Below, piece by piece: positions 26,328 to 36,248 of a DNA stretch of 64,000 nt. The position numbers and the translations under genes are program-made. Each line of letters starts with the position of its first letter. The stretch's first letter is position 1. The stretch spans positions 448,815-512,814 of the forward strand of contig NZ_KE386949.1 of NCBI RefSeq assembly GCF_000429765.1, read 5' to 3'. This DNA is from Gemmobacter nectariphilus DSM 15620. GTDB taxonomy: Bacteria > Pseudomonadota > Alphaproteobacteria > Rhodobacterales > Rhodobacteraceae. Below the pieces are notes generated by a model that saw nothing but the letters and a program-made list of their open reading frames with translations, made no database searches and was not told where the DNA came from.

Positions 26328-26485
26328 AATGGCCGCTGCCCGCCCTTGTCGTTCTGGCCTTGCTGGCAGGATGCACGGACGGGCCAAGCCTGAGCGCGGG
26401 GGTCCGTATCGCCGCAGGCGGTGTTTCGGTGCATCCGGCCATTTCCGGCCGGGTGGGCGGGGTGCGCGTGGCCGTGTCGCCCTGA
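26324..26485 (+). CDS. small lipoprotein of unknown function
   Basis: 53-aa ORF beginning with GTG inside the argH stop (GTGA). The N-terminus [17 protein letters not shown] is a lipoprotein signal peptide with the lipobox LAGC (Cys17). The mature part is only 37 residues, Gly/Val-rich ([23 protein letters not shown]), and looks like two beta strands. I do not recognise the family. Translational coupling to argH and a second small lipoprotein directly after it support that it is real. Confidence 0.6.
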   Translation: MKWPLPALVVLALLAGCTDGPSLSAGVRIAAGGVSVHPAISGRVGGVRVAVSP

Positions 26486-26510
26486 CAGAATTTTGATGAC
26501 CGGAGGTTTC

Positions 26511-26663
26511 ATGTTCAGACGTCTTGCACTGATGGCCTGCGTGGCCCTGCTGTCCGCCTGCGGCGCCGATGGCCCGCCCGAACCGCCCAGCCGCTCGGCG
26601 CAAAAGGACGGGCTGAGGGTTTCGGGCGAGGCCCGCATCGGCATCGTTACCAGCCCCTACTGA
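26511..26663 (+). CDS. LptM/LppL-like small lipoprotein
   Basis: 50 aa. The signal peptide MFRRLALMACVALLSAC has lipobox LSAC (Cys17). The mature protein starts CGADGPPEPP, which resembles the CGxKGPLYxPP start of LptM (YifL) and Pseudomonas LppL. In gammaproteobacteria these genes lie immediately upstream of lysA or dapF, as this one lies upstream of lysA. LptM stabilises oxidised LptD in the LPS translocon. GGAGG stands 5 nt before the ATG. The assignment rests on motif and gene order. Confidence 0.65.
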   Translation: MFRRLALMACVALLSACGADGPPEPPSRSAQKDGLRVSGEARIGIVTSPY

Positions 26664-26779
26664 CGGCCCGGGCTTGCGGCAAGAAAACCACCCGGAACGG
26701 CGCGGCGATTTCCGCCCCCCGTTGCCGCCCCGTGGTGCATCTGCCATACCGTTCCGGCACTGGAACGGGGGCAAGGCGC

Positions 26780-28045
26780 ATGGACCATTTCCTTTATCAT
26801 AACGGCATCCTGCACGCCGAAGACGTGGCAATCCCCGAGATTGCCGCCGCGGTCGGCACGCCGTTCTATGTCTATTCCGCAGCCACGCTGACCCGGCACT
26901 ATCGCCTGTTCACCGAGGCGCTGTCGCCGCTGCCGCATCTGGTCTGCTTTGCCATCAAGTCGCTGTCGAATGTCGCGGTGCTCAAGCTGCTGGGTGATCT
27001 GGGCGCGGGCATGGATGTGGTTTCGGGCGGCGAATACCTGCGCGCCAAGGCCGCCGGGGTTCCCGGGGATCGCATCGTCTTTTCCGGCGTCGGCAAGACG
27101 CGCGAGGAAATGAAACTGGCGCTGGAAGGCGGCATCCGCCAGTTCAACCTGGAATCCGAACCCGAGATGCGCGCCCTGTCCGAGGTGGCGACAGCCTTGG
27201 GCGTGGTCGCCCCCGTGACGGTGCGGGTCAACCCCGACGTCGATGCCAAGACCCATGCCAAGATCGCGACCGGCAAGTCCGAAAACAAGTTCGGCATCCC
27301 GATCGCCCGCGCCCGCGAGGTTTATGCCGAGATCGCCCGCCTTCCGGGCCTGAAGGCCATCGGGATCGACGTGCATATCGGCAGCCAGCTGACCGAACTT
27401 GCGCCATTCGAGGCCGCCTTTGCCAAGGTGCGCGAGCTGACGCTGGCCCTGCGCGCCGACGGGCATGATATCCAGCGCCTCGATCTGGGGGGCGGGCTGG
27501 GCATTCCCTATACCCGCTCGAACGAGGCGCCGCCCCTGCCCACCGATTACGGCGCCATGGTCAAGCGCACCCTGGGCGATCTGGGCTGCGAGATCGAGAT
27601 TGAACCGGGCCGCCTGATTTCCGGCAATGCCGGGCTGCTGGTCTCCGGCGTCGTCTATGTCAAGAACGGCGAGGGGCGGGATTTCCTGATCCTCGATGCG
27701 GCGATGAACGATCTGGTGCGCCCCTCGATGTATGATGCCCATCACGACATCATCCCGGTGATCGAGGCGCCCGCCGGCAGCCCGACCCAGCCCTTTGACG
27801 TGGTCGGCCCGGTCTGCGAGACGGGAGATACCTTTGCCAAGGCGCGCGAGCTGCCGCTGGTCGCCCCCGGCGATCTGGTCGCCTTCCGCTCGGCCGGGGC
27901 CTATGGCGCGGTGATGGCCAGCGAATACAACACCCGCCCGCTGATCCCCGAGGTTCTGGTGCAGGGCGATCACTTTGCGGTCATCCGGCGTCGTCCGACG
28001 TTTGACGAAATCCTTGCGCGCGATACCATCCCCGAATGGCTGTGA
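26780..28045 (+). CDS. lysA: diaminopimelate decarboxylase
   Basis: 421-aa PLP enzyme making lysine from meso-diaminopimelate. The PLP lysine is K60 (CFAIKSL). The glycine loop GGGLGIPY, EPGRLI and the dimer-interface cysteine motif GPVCETGD (about 352-359) are present. The ATG at 26780 (MDHF) is preferred to an in-frame ATG 48 nt upstream. An inverted repeat CCGTTCC-N6-GGAACGG (26749-26768) sits directly before the start and could occlude the ribosome site. Confidence 0.95.
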   Translation: MDHFLYHNGILHAEDVAIPEIAAAVGTPFYVYSAATLTRHYRLFTEALSPLPHLVCFAIKSLSNVAVLKLLGDLGAGMDVVSGGEYLRAKAAGVPGDRIVFSGVGKTREEMKLALEGGIRQFNLESEPEMRALSEVATALGVVAPVTVRVNPDVDAKTHAKIATGKSENKFGIPIARAREVYAEIARLPGLKAIGIDVHIGSQLTELAPFEAAFAKVRELTLALRADGHDIQRLDLGGGLGIPYTRSNEAPPLPTDYGAMVKRTLGDLGCEIEIEPGRLISGNAGLLVSGVVYVKNGEGRDFLILDAAMNDLVRPSMYDAHHDIIPVIEAPAGSPTQPFDVVGPVCETGDTFAKARELPLVAPGDLVAFRSAGAYGAVMASEYNTRPLIPEVLVQGDHFAVIRRRPTFDEILARDTIPEWL

Positions 28046-28070
28046 TCCCCACGGCCCGGAATCGGGGCGT

Positions 28071-30563
28071 ATGACAAGCACCGAACAGACCCGCACCCTG
28101 ACGCTGTGGCGCCTGCGCTGGCAGGTTCGCCTGACTTGGGCCGGCCTGTTGGCCGAACGGGTGGTGCGCGGGTTCTGGCCCCTCTGGGTGGTGCTGCTGA
28201 CGGTCTATGCCATGCTGGCGCTGGGGCTGGCGGAGCGTCTGCCGCAGGTCTGGTTCAACGGTCTGGGCGCAGCCGCCGCCGTTCTGGCGCTGGGGTTCGC
28301 GCTGCGCGGTCTGCGCGGGTTCCGCATGCCGACGCGGGCGCAGGCCATGGCGCGGCTGGATGCGACCATGCCCGGCCGTCCGCTGGCCGCGCTGAGCGAC
28401 ACGCAGGCGATTGGCTCGGGCGAAGTCTGGCAGGCCCATATCGCCCGCATGTCCGCCCGTGCGGCGCAGGCCCGCGCCCCGGCCCCCGACGTGCGGCTGA
28501 CCACGCGCGATCCCTATGCCCTGCGCTATACCGCCTTGCTGCTGGCGCTGGTGGCGCTTGGCTTTGGATCGGCCGGGCGCATGGCCGGACTGGGCGCCAT
28601 GGGGCCGCAAGGCGCGCAGGCGCTGGCGGCGGGGCCGGTGTGGGAAGGCTGGATCCGCCCGCCGGCCTATACCGGCAAGCCCGCGCTGTACCTGAACGAC
28701 ATCACCGATGAGGCGCTGGAGCTGCCACAGGGCAGCCGCGTCGTGCTGCGGTTCTATGGCGATCCGGGGGCGCTGGGGGTCGAGGAAACTGTCTCGGGCG
28801 CCCCCCTGGATCAGGGCGCGGTGCAGGGCGCCGAGTTCACCGTGGAACATCATGGGCGCATTGCCATCACCGGCCCTGGCGGGCGCGGCTGGGATATCGG
28901 CGTGCTGCGCGATCTGCCCCCGACCATCGCCGCCACCGCCAGCCCGGAGCGCGAATCGGACGGCAAGATGAGGCTGCCGTTCGAGGCCGCCGACGATTAT
29001 GGCGTGGTGGCAGGCAAGGCGCAGATCGCGCTGGATCTGCCCTCGGTCGATCGCCGCCATGGCCTTGGCCCGGACCCGGAACCGCGCGATCCGGTGGTGC
29101 TGGATCTGCCGCTGCCCTTTACCGGCAAGCGCACCGAAATTGCCGAGACCTTGCAGGACGATCTGTCCAAGCACCCCTTTGCCAACCTGCCCGTGCTGAT
29201 CCGGCTAAGCGCCGAAGACGGGCCAGGCCAGACCGGCCTGTCCGAGCCACTGGCGACCATCCTGCCCGGCAAGCGGTTCTTTGACCCGCTGGCGGCCGCA
29301 GTGGCCGAGGTGCGGCGCGACATCCTGTGGACCGCCGCGAATGCTGCGCGCGCGGCCCAGGTGCTGCGCGCGGTCACCAACCGGCCCGAGAATTTCGTGC
29401 GCAATGAACGCGCCTTTCTGCGCCTGCGCGTGGCGATCCGGCAGATGGAAGGCCCGCTATCCCCCGAGCTGCGCGATCAGGTCGCAGAAGAGCTGTGGGA
29501 GATCGCGCTTCTGATGGAACAGGGCGATCTGGCCTCGGCGCTGGAGCGGCTCAAGCGCGCGCAGGACCGGCTGGACGAGGCAATGAAGAACGGCGCCTCT
29601 GACTCGGAAATCGCTGAACTGATGCAGGAATTCCGCGACGCGCTGGACAATTACATGAACCAGCTGGCGCAAGAGGCCGACCGTGCGCCAAGCGAGCAGA
29701 TGTCCGACATGGAAGGCATGCGGATGACCGGCGATCAGCTGCAAGAGCTGCTCGACAAGCTGCAAGAGCTGATGGAACAGGGCCGCATGGCCGAGGCGCA
29801 AGAGCTGATGGAAATGCTGCGCCAGCTGATGCAGAACATGCAGGTCACGCAAGGCCAGGGCGGGCAAGGCGACGGACAGGGGCGGATGCGCGATCTGGCC
29901 GATACCCTGCGCGACCAGCAGGGCCTGTCGGACGAGGCCTTCCGCGGGATGCAGGACGGGATGGGCCGCCAGCCCGGCCAGCAGGGCGAGGATGGCCAGC
30001 AGGGCGATCAGGGTCAGCGCGGCGAAGGCGGGCAGCAAGGCGAAGGCGCCGATGGTCAGGGCGGCGAGCGCAGTCTGGCCGAACGCCAGCGCGATCTGCG
30101 CAACCGCCTGCGCGCGCTGGGTCAGTCGGAAATGCCGGGCGAGGGGTCGGAGCGGGGCGAGGCCGGACGCCGGGCACTGGACCGCGCCGGCCGCGCGATG
30201 GAGCGCGCCGAAGAGGCGCTGCGCGAGGGCGACACGCCGCGCGCGCTGGACCGGCAAGCCGAAGCGATGGAGGCCCTGCGCGAGGGGATGCGCGAGTTCG
30301 GCGAGGCCATGGCCGAGGAACGCCGCCAGCAGGGCGGCGAAGGCGAGCGGTTCGGCGAGGCCGACCCGCGCGGCCAGCGCGACCCGCTGGGACGACAGCC
30401 CGGCGAGATGGGCCGGCTGTCCACCGACGAGGAAATGTTGCCCGGCGAAGACCCCTATCGCCGCGCGCTGGATCTGCTGCAAGAGCTGCGCCGCCGCTCG
30501 GGCGATCTGGGACGCAGCGAGGAAGAGCGGGAGTATCTGCGCCGGTTGCTGGACCAGTTCTGA
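28071..30563 (+). CDS. TIGR02302/DUF4175 family protein
   Basis: 830-aa protein. Membrane helices lie near residues 33-52, 58-77 and 156-172. A large beta-rich extracytoplasmic middle (about 190-430) follows, then a helical region, then an extremely Gln/Gly/Glu-rich low-complexity tail (about 595-790, repeated GQQGE/GDQG units). The architecture is that of TIGR02302 (DUF4175) proteins, which are widespread downstream of lysA in alphaproteobacteria; the function is unknown. The ATG at 28071 lies 26 nt after lysA. Confidence 0.8.
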   Translation: MTSTEQTRTLTLWRLRWQVRLTWAGLLAERVVRGFWPLWVVLLTVYAMLALGLAERLPQVWFNGLGAAAAVLALGFALRGLRGFRMPTRAQAMARLDATMPGRPLAALSDTQAIGSGEVWQAHIARMSARAAQARAPAPDVRLTTRDPYALRYTALLLALVALGFGSAGRMAGLGAMGPQGAQALAAGPVWEGWIRPPAYTGKPALYLNDITDEALELPQGSRVVLRFYGDPGALGVEETVSGAPLDQGAVQGAEFTVEHHGRIAITGPGGRGWDIGVLRDLPPTIAATASPERESDGKMRLPFEAADDYGVVAGKAQIALDLPSVDRRHGLGPDPEPRDPVVLDLPLPFTGKRTEIAETLQDDLSKHPFANLPVLIRLSAEDGPGQTGLSEPLATILPGKRFFDPLAAAVAEVRRDILWTAANAARAAQVLRAVTNRPENFVRNERAFLRLRVAIRQMEGPLSPELRDQVAEELWEIALLMEQGDLASALERLKRAQDRLDEAMKNGASDSEIAELMQEFRDALDNYMNQLAQEADRAPSEQMSDMEGMRMTGDQLQELLDKLQELMEQGRMAEAQELMEMLRQLMQNMQVTQGQGGQGDGQGRMRDLADTLRDQQGLSDEAFRGMQDGMGRQPGQQGEDGQQGDQGQRGEGGQQGEGADGQGGERSLAERQRDLRNRLRALGQSEMPGEGSERGEAGRRALDRAGRAMERAEEALREGDTPRALDRQAEAMEALREGMREFGEAMAEERRQQGGEGERFGEADPRGQRDPLGRQPGEMGRLSTDEEMLPGEDPYRRALDLLQELRRRSGDLGRSEEEREYLRRLLDQF

Positions 30564-30683
30564 CCAAGTGCGGGGGGATACCCGGCTCTGATCCGGTCAC
30601 CCGTGTTGCCAGGATCGTTCTGACCGCGCGCGTGACGCACGGGCCAGCCGCAGCCCCGACCTTGCGCATGTCGCCAGGGAGAG

Positions 30684-30747
30684 AGGGGGCCCTGCCCCCT
30701 CGCCGCCAGGGCGGCTCACCCCCGGGATATTTATCGACAGATGAAGA
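30684..30747 (+). repeat. dispersed intergenic element, copy E
   Basis: Hairpin GAGGGGGC-CCT-GCCCCCTC, hairpin CCGCC-AGG-GCGG, then TCACCCCCGGGATATTT and ATCGACAGATGAAG. Same tail variant as copy D. It fills the gap between the convergent DUF4175 and xseA genes and ends exactly at the xseA stop. Confidence 0.85.
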
Positions 30748-32307
30748 TCAGAACAGGCTGCCTTGTTCGGGTGGCTTGTCCTTGGACTTGCGGGCCGGTT
30801 TGCCGCCAAGGGTCAGGCGGCCATCGTGGAATTCCAGTTCCAGCGCCGAGGCGGTTTCTGCGGCGGCTTTCGAGGTCACGACATGGCCATCGCCGCGCAC
30901 AACGGCATAGCCGCGCCGGAGCGTTTCCATATGGCCGAGCGTCTGGCGCAGCCGATCGCGCGAGTCCAGCCGCTCGCGCAGGGCGGCGATGCGGGCCTGC
31001 GGGGCGGCGTCCAGGCGGGCGGCAAGGTCGGCCAGCTTGGCGCGATTCTGCAGGGTCAGGCGCTGATGATCGGCCAAGGTGCGGGCAAGGGCCGGGGCAA
31101 GGCGGGCCGCGGTCTGGGTCAGGCGGGTCTGCGCCTCGGCCAGCCTGCGGCCGGGGGCGGCGTCCAGCCGGACGGTACGGTCGGCGAGGCGGGCGCGGCC
31201 CTCGGCGGTCAGGCGGGCAAGGGCAGTGGGCCGCACGGTGGCCGCAAGTTCGGCCAGCCGCGCGCGGCGGCGGGTCACACCCAGCCCGAGCGCACGGGGC
31301 AGCCGGTCGGCCCAGAGGTCAAGCCGCTGGCGGGCCGGGCCGGTCAGGCTGTCAGGGCGCGGCAAGGCGCGGGACAGATCGGTCGCGCGCTGGCGGCGCA
31401 GGGTGAAGCCATGCGCCAGCGCCCGCGACAACCGGGCGCCGCTGGTTTCCAGCGCGGCCAGCAGCTCGATGCGCACCGGGACGGCCATTTCGGCCGCCGC
31501 TGTCGGGGTGGGGGCGCGTCGGTCGGCGGCATGGTCGATCAGCGTGGTATCGGTTTCATGCCCCACGGCAGAAATCAGCGGGATCCGGCTGTCGGCCGCG
31601 GCCCTGACCACGATTTCCTCGTTGAAGCCCCAGAGGTCTTCGAGCGAGCCGCCACCACGCGCCACGATGATCAGATCGGGGCGCGGGACCGGCCCGCCCG
31701 GCGCGATGGCGTTGAAGCCGCGGATCGCGGCGGCGACCTCGGGGGCGCATTTCTCGCCCTGAACGGCCACCGGCCAGATCAGCACATGGCGGGGAAAGCG
31801 GTCGCGCAGGCGGTGGAGAATATCGCGGATCACGGCGCCCGAGGGCGAGGTGACGACGCCGATCACCCGTGGCAGATAGGGGATGGGCCGCTTGCGCGAC
31901 GCGTCGAACAGCCCTTCGGCGGCCAGCGCGGCCTTGCGTTTTTCCAGCATGACCATCAGGGCGCCAAGACCGGCAGGCGCCACATCCTCGACGATCAGCT
32001 GATATTTCGACTGGCCGGGAAAGGTGGTCAGGCGGCCGGTGGCGACGACCTCCATCCCCTCTTCGGGGCGGATCTGCATGCGGGCGACCTGGCCCTTCCA
32101 GCTGACGGCCGCCAGAACGGCATTCGAATCCTTGAGGTCGAAATAGAGATGCCCCGACGACGGTCGGCTGACCCGGCCGATTTCACCGCGCACACGGACG
32201 CGGCCGAATTCGCCCTCGAGGACGCGTTTGACGGCGCCCGAGATCTCGGACACCGAGAATTCGGGGGAATTTCCGCCAGGAGCGGGGTCTTCGAACAGAT
32301 CCGACAT
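30748..32307 (-). CDS. xseA: exodeoxyribonuclease VII large subunit
   Basis: 519 aa. The N-terminal OB-fold has EFSVSEISGAVKRVLEGEF in part (about 16-34) and the catalytic core has GVVTSPSGAVIRDILHRL in part (about 145-162). GGGSLEDLW (about 210-218) and SAVGHETDTTLIDHAADRRAPTP in part (about 238-260) are present, then a long helical C-terminal region. It degrades single-stranded DNA with XseB. The start at 32307 (MSDLFED) gives the usual N-terminus. Divergent from purD. Confidence 0.95.
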   Translation of the reverse strand: MSDLFEDPAPGGNSPEFSVSEISGAVKRVLEGEFGRVRVRGEIGRVSRPSSGHLYFDLKDSNAVLAAVSWKGQVARMQIRPEEGMEVVATGRLTTFPGQSKYQLIVEDVAPAGLGALMVMLEKRKAALAAEGLFDASRKRPIPYLPRVIGVVTSPSGAVIRDILHRLRDRFPRHVLIWPVAVQGEKCAPEVAAAIRGFNAIAPGGPVPRPDLIIVARGGGSLEDLWGFNEEIVVRAAADSRIPLISAVGHETDTTLIDHAADRRAPTPTAAAEMAVPVRIELLAALETSGARLSRALAHGFTLRRQRATDLSRALPRPDSLTGPARQRLDLWADRLPRALGLGVTRRRARLAELAATVRPTALARLTAEGRARLADRTVRLDAAPGRRLAEAQTRLTQTAARLAPALARTLADHQRLTLQNRAKLADLAARLDAAPQARIAALRERLDSRDRLRQTLGHMETLRRGYAVVRGDGHVVTSKAAAETASALELEFHDGRLTLGGKPARKSKDKPPEQGSLF

Positions 32308-32377
32308 CGTGCCTCGCTTGTGATCGCGCGGGCTGGACCTTAGAACGCCGGGCAGGAAAGTCCAAGCGGAGGCGGCG

Positions 32378-33640
32378 ATGAACATTCTGGTGCTGGGCGG
32401 CGGCGGTCGGGAACATGCGCTGGCCTGGGCGATCCGGCAGAACCCGAAATGCGACCGGCTGATCGTGGCGCCGGGCAATGCGGGCACGGCCAGCTTTGCG
32501 CGCAATGCGGCGCTGGACATTCTGGACCCGGCGGCGGTGGTGGAATTCGTGGCCAGCGCGGCGGTGGATTTCGTGGTGATCGGGCCCGAGGCGCCGCTGG
32601 CGGCCGGCGTGGCGGATGCGCTGGAGGCCGCGGGGATCGCGCATTTCGGCCCCTCGGCCGCCGCGGCGCGGCTGGAGGCCTCGAAGGCGTTCACCAAGGA
32701 AATCTGTGATGCCTGCGGCGCGCCGACGGCGGCCTATGCGCGGTTCACCGAGGCTGAGCCTGCCAAGGACTATATCCGCGCCCAGGGCGCGCCGATTGTC
32801 GTCAAGGCTGACGGGCTGGCCGCTGGCAAGGGCGTCGTGGTGGCGATGACGCTGGGCGAGGCGCTGGAGGCCGTGGACGAGATGTTCGGCGGCGCCTTTG
32901 GTGCGGCAGGCGCCGAGGTGGTGATCGAGGAGTTCATGCAAGGGGAAGAAGCCAGCTTCTTCATCCTGTGCGATGGCGAGTCGGTTCTGCCGATTGGCAC
33001 GGCGCAGGACCACAAGCGGGTGGGCGATGGCGATACCGGACCGAACACCGGCGGGATGGGCGCCTATTCCCCGGCCCCGGTGCTGACCGATGCGATCGCG
33101 CAGCAGGCGCTGGACGAGATCGTCAAGCCGACGGTCGCGGAAATGGCACGGCGCGGCACGCCCTTCAAGGGCGTCCTGTATGCCGGGCTGATGATCGAGA
33201 ATGGCCGCGCCCGGCTGGTGGAATACAATGTGCGCTTTGGCGATCCCGAATGTCAGGTGCTGATGATGCGGCTGGGGGCGCAGGTGCTGGACCTGCTGCT
33301 GGCCTGTGCCGAGGGGCGGCTGGCGGAGACCTCGGTCAACTGGGCGGATGATCATGCGCTGACGGTGGTGATGGCGGCCAATGGCTATCCGGGCGACTAT
33401 GCCAAGGGCACCGAGATCCGGGGGCTGGACGCGCTGCCTGCGGACAGTCTGCGCATGGTGTTCCATGCCGGCACGGTCGAGAAGGATGGCAAGGTGCTGG
33501 CCAATGGCGGGCGGGTGCTGAATGTCACCGCGCGCGGCGCCAGTCTGGCCGAGGCGCAGGCTGCCGCCTATGCGATGGTCGATGCGATCGACTGGCCCGA
33601 AGGGTTCTGCCGGCGCGACATCGGCTGGCGAGCGCTGTGA
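32378..33640 (+). CDS. purD: phosphoribosylamine-glycine ligase (GAR synthetase)
   Basis: 420-aa ATP-grasp enzyme for the second step of purine synthesis. The N-terminal MNILVLGGGGREHALAW is typical. The ATP-grasp signature includes VVKADGLAAGKGVVVA (about 136-151) and the catalytic loop RFGDPECQ (about 287-294). Length is normal. Repeat copy F follows the stop. Confidence 0.96.
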   Translation: MNILVLGGGGREHALAWAIRQNPKCDRLIVAPGNAGTASFARNAALDILDPAAVVEFVASAAVDFVVIGPEAPLAAGVADALEAAGIAHFGPSAAAARLEASKAFTKEICDACGAPTAAYARFTEAEPAKDYIRAQGAPIVVKADGLAAGKGVVVAMTLGEALEAVDEMFGGAFGAAGAEVVIEEFMQGEEASFFILCDGESVLPIGTAQDHKRVGDGDTGPNTGGMGAYSPAPVLTDAIAQQALDEIVKPTVAEMARRGTPFKGVLYAGLMIENGRARLVEYNVRFGDPECQVLMMRLGAQVLDLLLACAEGRLAETSVNWADDHALTVVMAANGYPGDYAKGTEIRGLDALPADSLRMVFHAGTVEKDGKVLANGGRVLNVTARGASLAEAQAAAYAMVDAIDWPEGFCRRDIGWRAL

Positions 33641-33670
33641 CCCGGCGCTGCGCGAGCTGAGAGATTGGCA

Positions 33671-33723
33671 GCGGGGGTTTCACACCCCCGCACCCCCGTG
33701 GGGTATTTGGAAAAAGGCAAAGA
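33671..33723 (+). repeat. dispersed intergenic element, copy F
   Basis: GCGGGGG-TTTCACA-CCCCCGC hairpin, then ACCCCCGTGGGGTATTTGG and AAAAAGGCAAAG. AAAAAGGCAAAG tail as in copies A and J. It sits between the convergent purD and proA. Confidence 0.82.
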
Positions 33724-33773
33724 GCAGGCCTGAGGGGGCCGGGCCCGGCAGCGATGTTGCTGCCGGGGGCGTA

Positions 33774-35033
33774 TCAGGCCCGGATCGTGCCGTTGCCGTT
33801 CACCAGATATTTGAAGCTGGTCAGCTGTTCCGCCCCCACCGGGCCGCGCGCATGCAGCTTGCCGGTGGCGATGCCGATTTCCGCCCCCATGCCGAATTCG
33901 CCGCCATCCGCGAACTGGGTCGAGGCGTTGCGCATCAGGATCGCGCTGTCGAGCCGCTGGAAAAAGCGATCGGCGGCGGCGTCATCCTCGGTCAGGATGC
34001 TTTCGGTGTGCTGCGAGCCATAACGGCGGATATGGGCAATCGCCCCGTCCACGTCGTCGACCACGGCCGCAGCGATGATCATATCGAGGAACTCGCGCCC
34101 GAAATCGTCGGCGGAGGCAGGTTTGACACCGGGCAGATGGTGCAGCCCCTCGCCTGCGCGGACCTCGACACCGGCGGCGACCAGATCGGCGATCACCTGC
34201 GCGCCAAGGCCGTCCACCAGATCGCGGTGGATCAGCAGGCATTCGGCAGCGCCGCAGATGCCGGTGCGGCGCGTCTTGGCGTTCAGCACCACGCGGCGGG
34301 CGTTCGCGGGGTCGGCGGCCTTGTCCAGATAGACGTGGCAGATCCCCTCAAGGTGGGCAAAGACCGGCACGCGCGCCTCGGCCTGCACCAGCCCGACCAG
34401 CCCCTTGCCGCCACGCGGGACGATCACGTCGATATGGTCCACCATGCGCAGCATTTCCGACACCGCCGCCCGATCGCGCGAGGGGACAAGCTGGATGGCG
34501 TCTTCCGGCAAGCCGGCCGCCCTGAGGCCCTTGACCATGGCCGCGTGAATGGCGGTCGAGGAATGGAAGCTTTCCGACCCGCCCCGCAGGATGACCGCAT
34601 TCCCGGCCTTGAGGCACAGCGCACCGGCATCGGCGGTGACATTGGGGCGCGATTCGTAGATCACCCCGATCACCCCCAGGGGCGTGCGGACACGGCGGAT
34701 ATGCAGCCCCGAAGGCATGTCCCATTCCGCCATCACCTGCCCGACCGGGTCGGCCTGAGCGGCAACCGCGCGCAGCCCTTCGGCAATGGCGCGGATGCGG
34801 CCATCGTCCAGCTTCAGCCGGTCCATCATCGCAGGGCTCAGGCCCTTGTCGCGGCCATAGGCAAGGTCGGCCTCGTTCGCGGCCAGCAGGGCGGGGATGT
34901 CGGCCAGCAGCGCATCGGCAGCCGCCTCCAGCGCGGCGGCCTTTTGCGGGGCCGGGGCAGAGGCCAGATCTGCGGCAGCCGCGCGTGCGCGGCGGCCCAT
35001 GGACTGCATCAGTTCGGCGATTTGGTCGGCCAT
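33774..35033 (-). CDS. proA: gamma-glutamyl phosphate reductase
   Basis: 419-aa NADPH-dependent enzyme of proline synthesis. The active-site cysteine is in [12 protein letters not shown] (about 253-264). VPRGGKGLV (about 200-208) and the [12 protein letters not shown] segment (about 124-135) are typical. The start at 35033 is supported by AGGGGCAGGA upstream; an ATG 39 nt earlier is less likely. proB is not in the window. Confidence 0.95.
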   Translation of the reverse strand: MADQIAELMQSMGRRARAAAADLASAPAPQKAAALEAAADALLADIPALLAANEADLAYGRDKGLSPAMMDRLKLDDGRIRAIAEGLRAVAAQADPVGQVMAEWDMPSGLHIRRVRTPLGVIGVIYESRPNVTADAGALCLKAGNAVILRGGSESFHSSTAIHAAMVKGLRAAGLPEDAIQLVPSRDRAAVSEMLRMVDHIDVIVPRGGKGLVGLVQAEARVPVFAHLEGICHVYLDKAADPANARRVVLNAKTRRTGICGAAECLLIHRDLVDGLGAQVIADLVAAGVEVRAGEGLHHLPGVKPASADDFGREFLDMIIAAAVVDDVDGAIAHIRRYGSQHTESILTEDDAAADRFFQRLDSAILMRNASTQFADGGEFGMGAEIGIATGKLHARGPVGAEQLTSFKYLVNGNGTIRA

Positions 35034-35105
35034 GTCCTGCCCCTTTGCATCCCCGGCCTGTGGTCGCGGCACCGCCGCCGGCCGGGAAAAGGCGGGGCGC
35101 GAGAC

Positions 35106-36084
<979 letters not shown>

Positions 36085-36087
36085 CCC

Positions 36088-36162
36088 CTTTTCGCCTTGA
36101 TCCAAATATCCTCGGGGGGTGAGGACCGGCTTGCCGGTCCGAGGGGGGCAGACAGCCCCCCT
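36088..36162 (-). repeat. dispersed intergenic element, copy G (complete example)
   Basis: Minus strand: AAGGGGGGC-TGTCT-GCCCCCC hairpin, a strong second hairpin GGACCGGC-AA-GCCGGTCC, then TCACCCCCCGAGGATATTTGG and TCAAGGCGAAAAG. It lies between the peptidoglycan-binding lipoprotein gene and the end of the protease gene; the two genes converge. Confidence 0.85.
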
Positions 36163-36248
36163 TGCCCGCCCAGCCATGCGCGCAACGCGGCCCCTGAAAT
36201 GCCGATGCGCCCGCCAGATGGCAGGCGCATCAGCCGGTTTCAAAGCGG

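Noticed and set aside
33685-33723. Reading the repeat elements simply as rho-independent terminators
   Set aside because: They lack T-runs after the G-rich hairpins, and the conserved part is the unpaired ATATTTGG and its tail, not the stem. A termination role is still possible.
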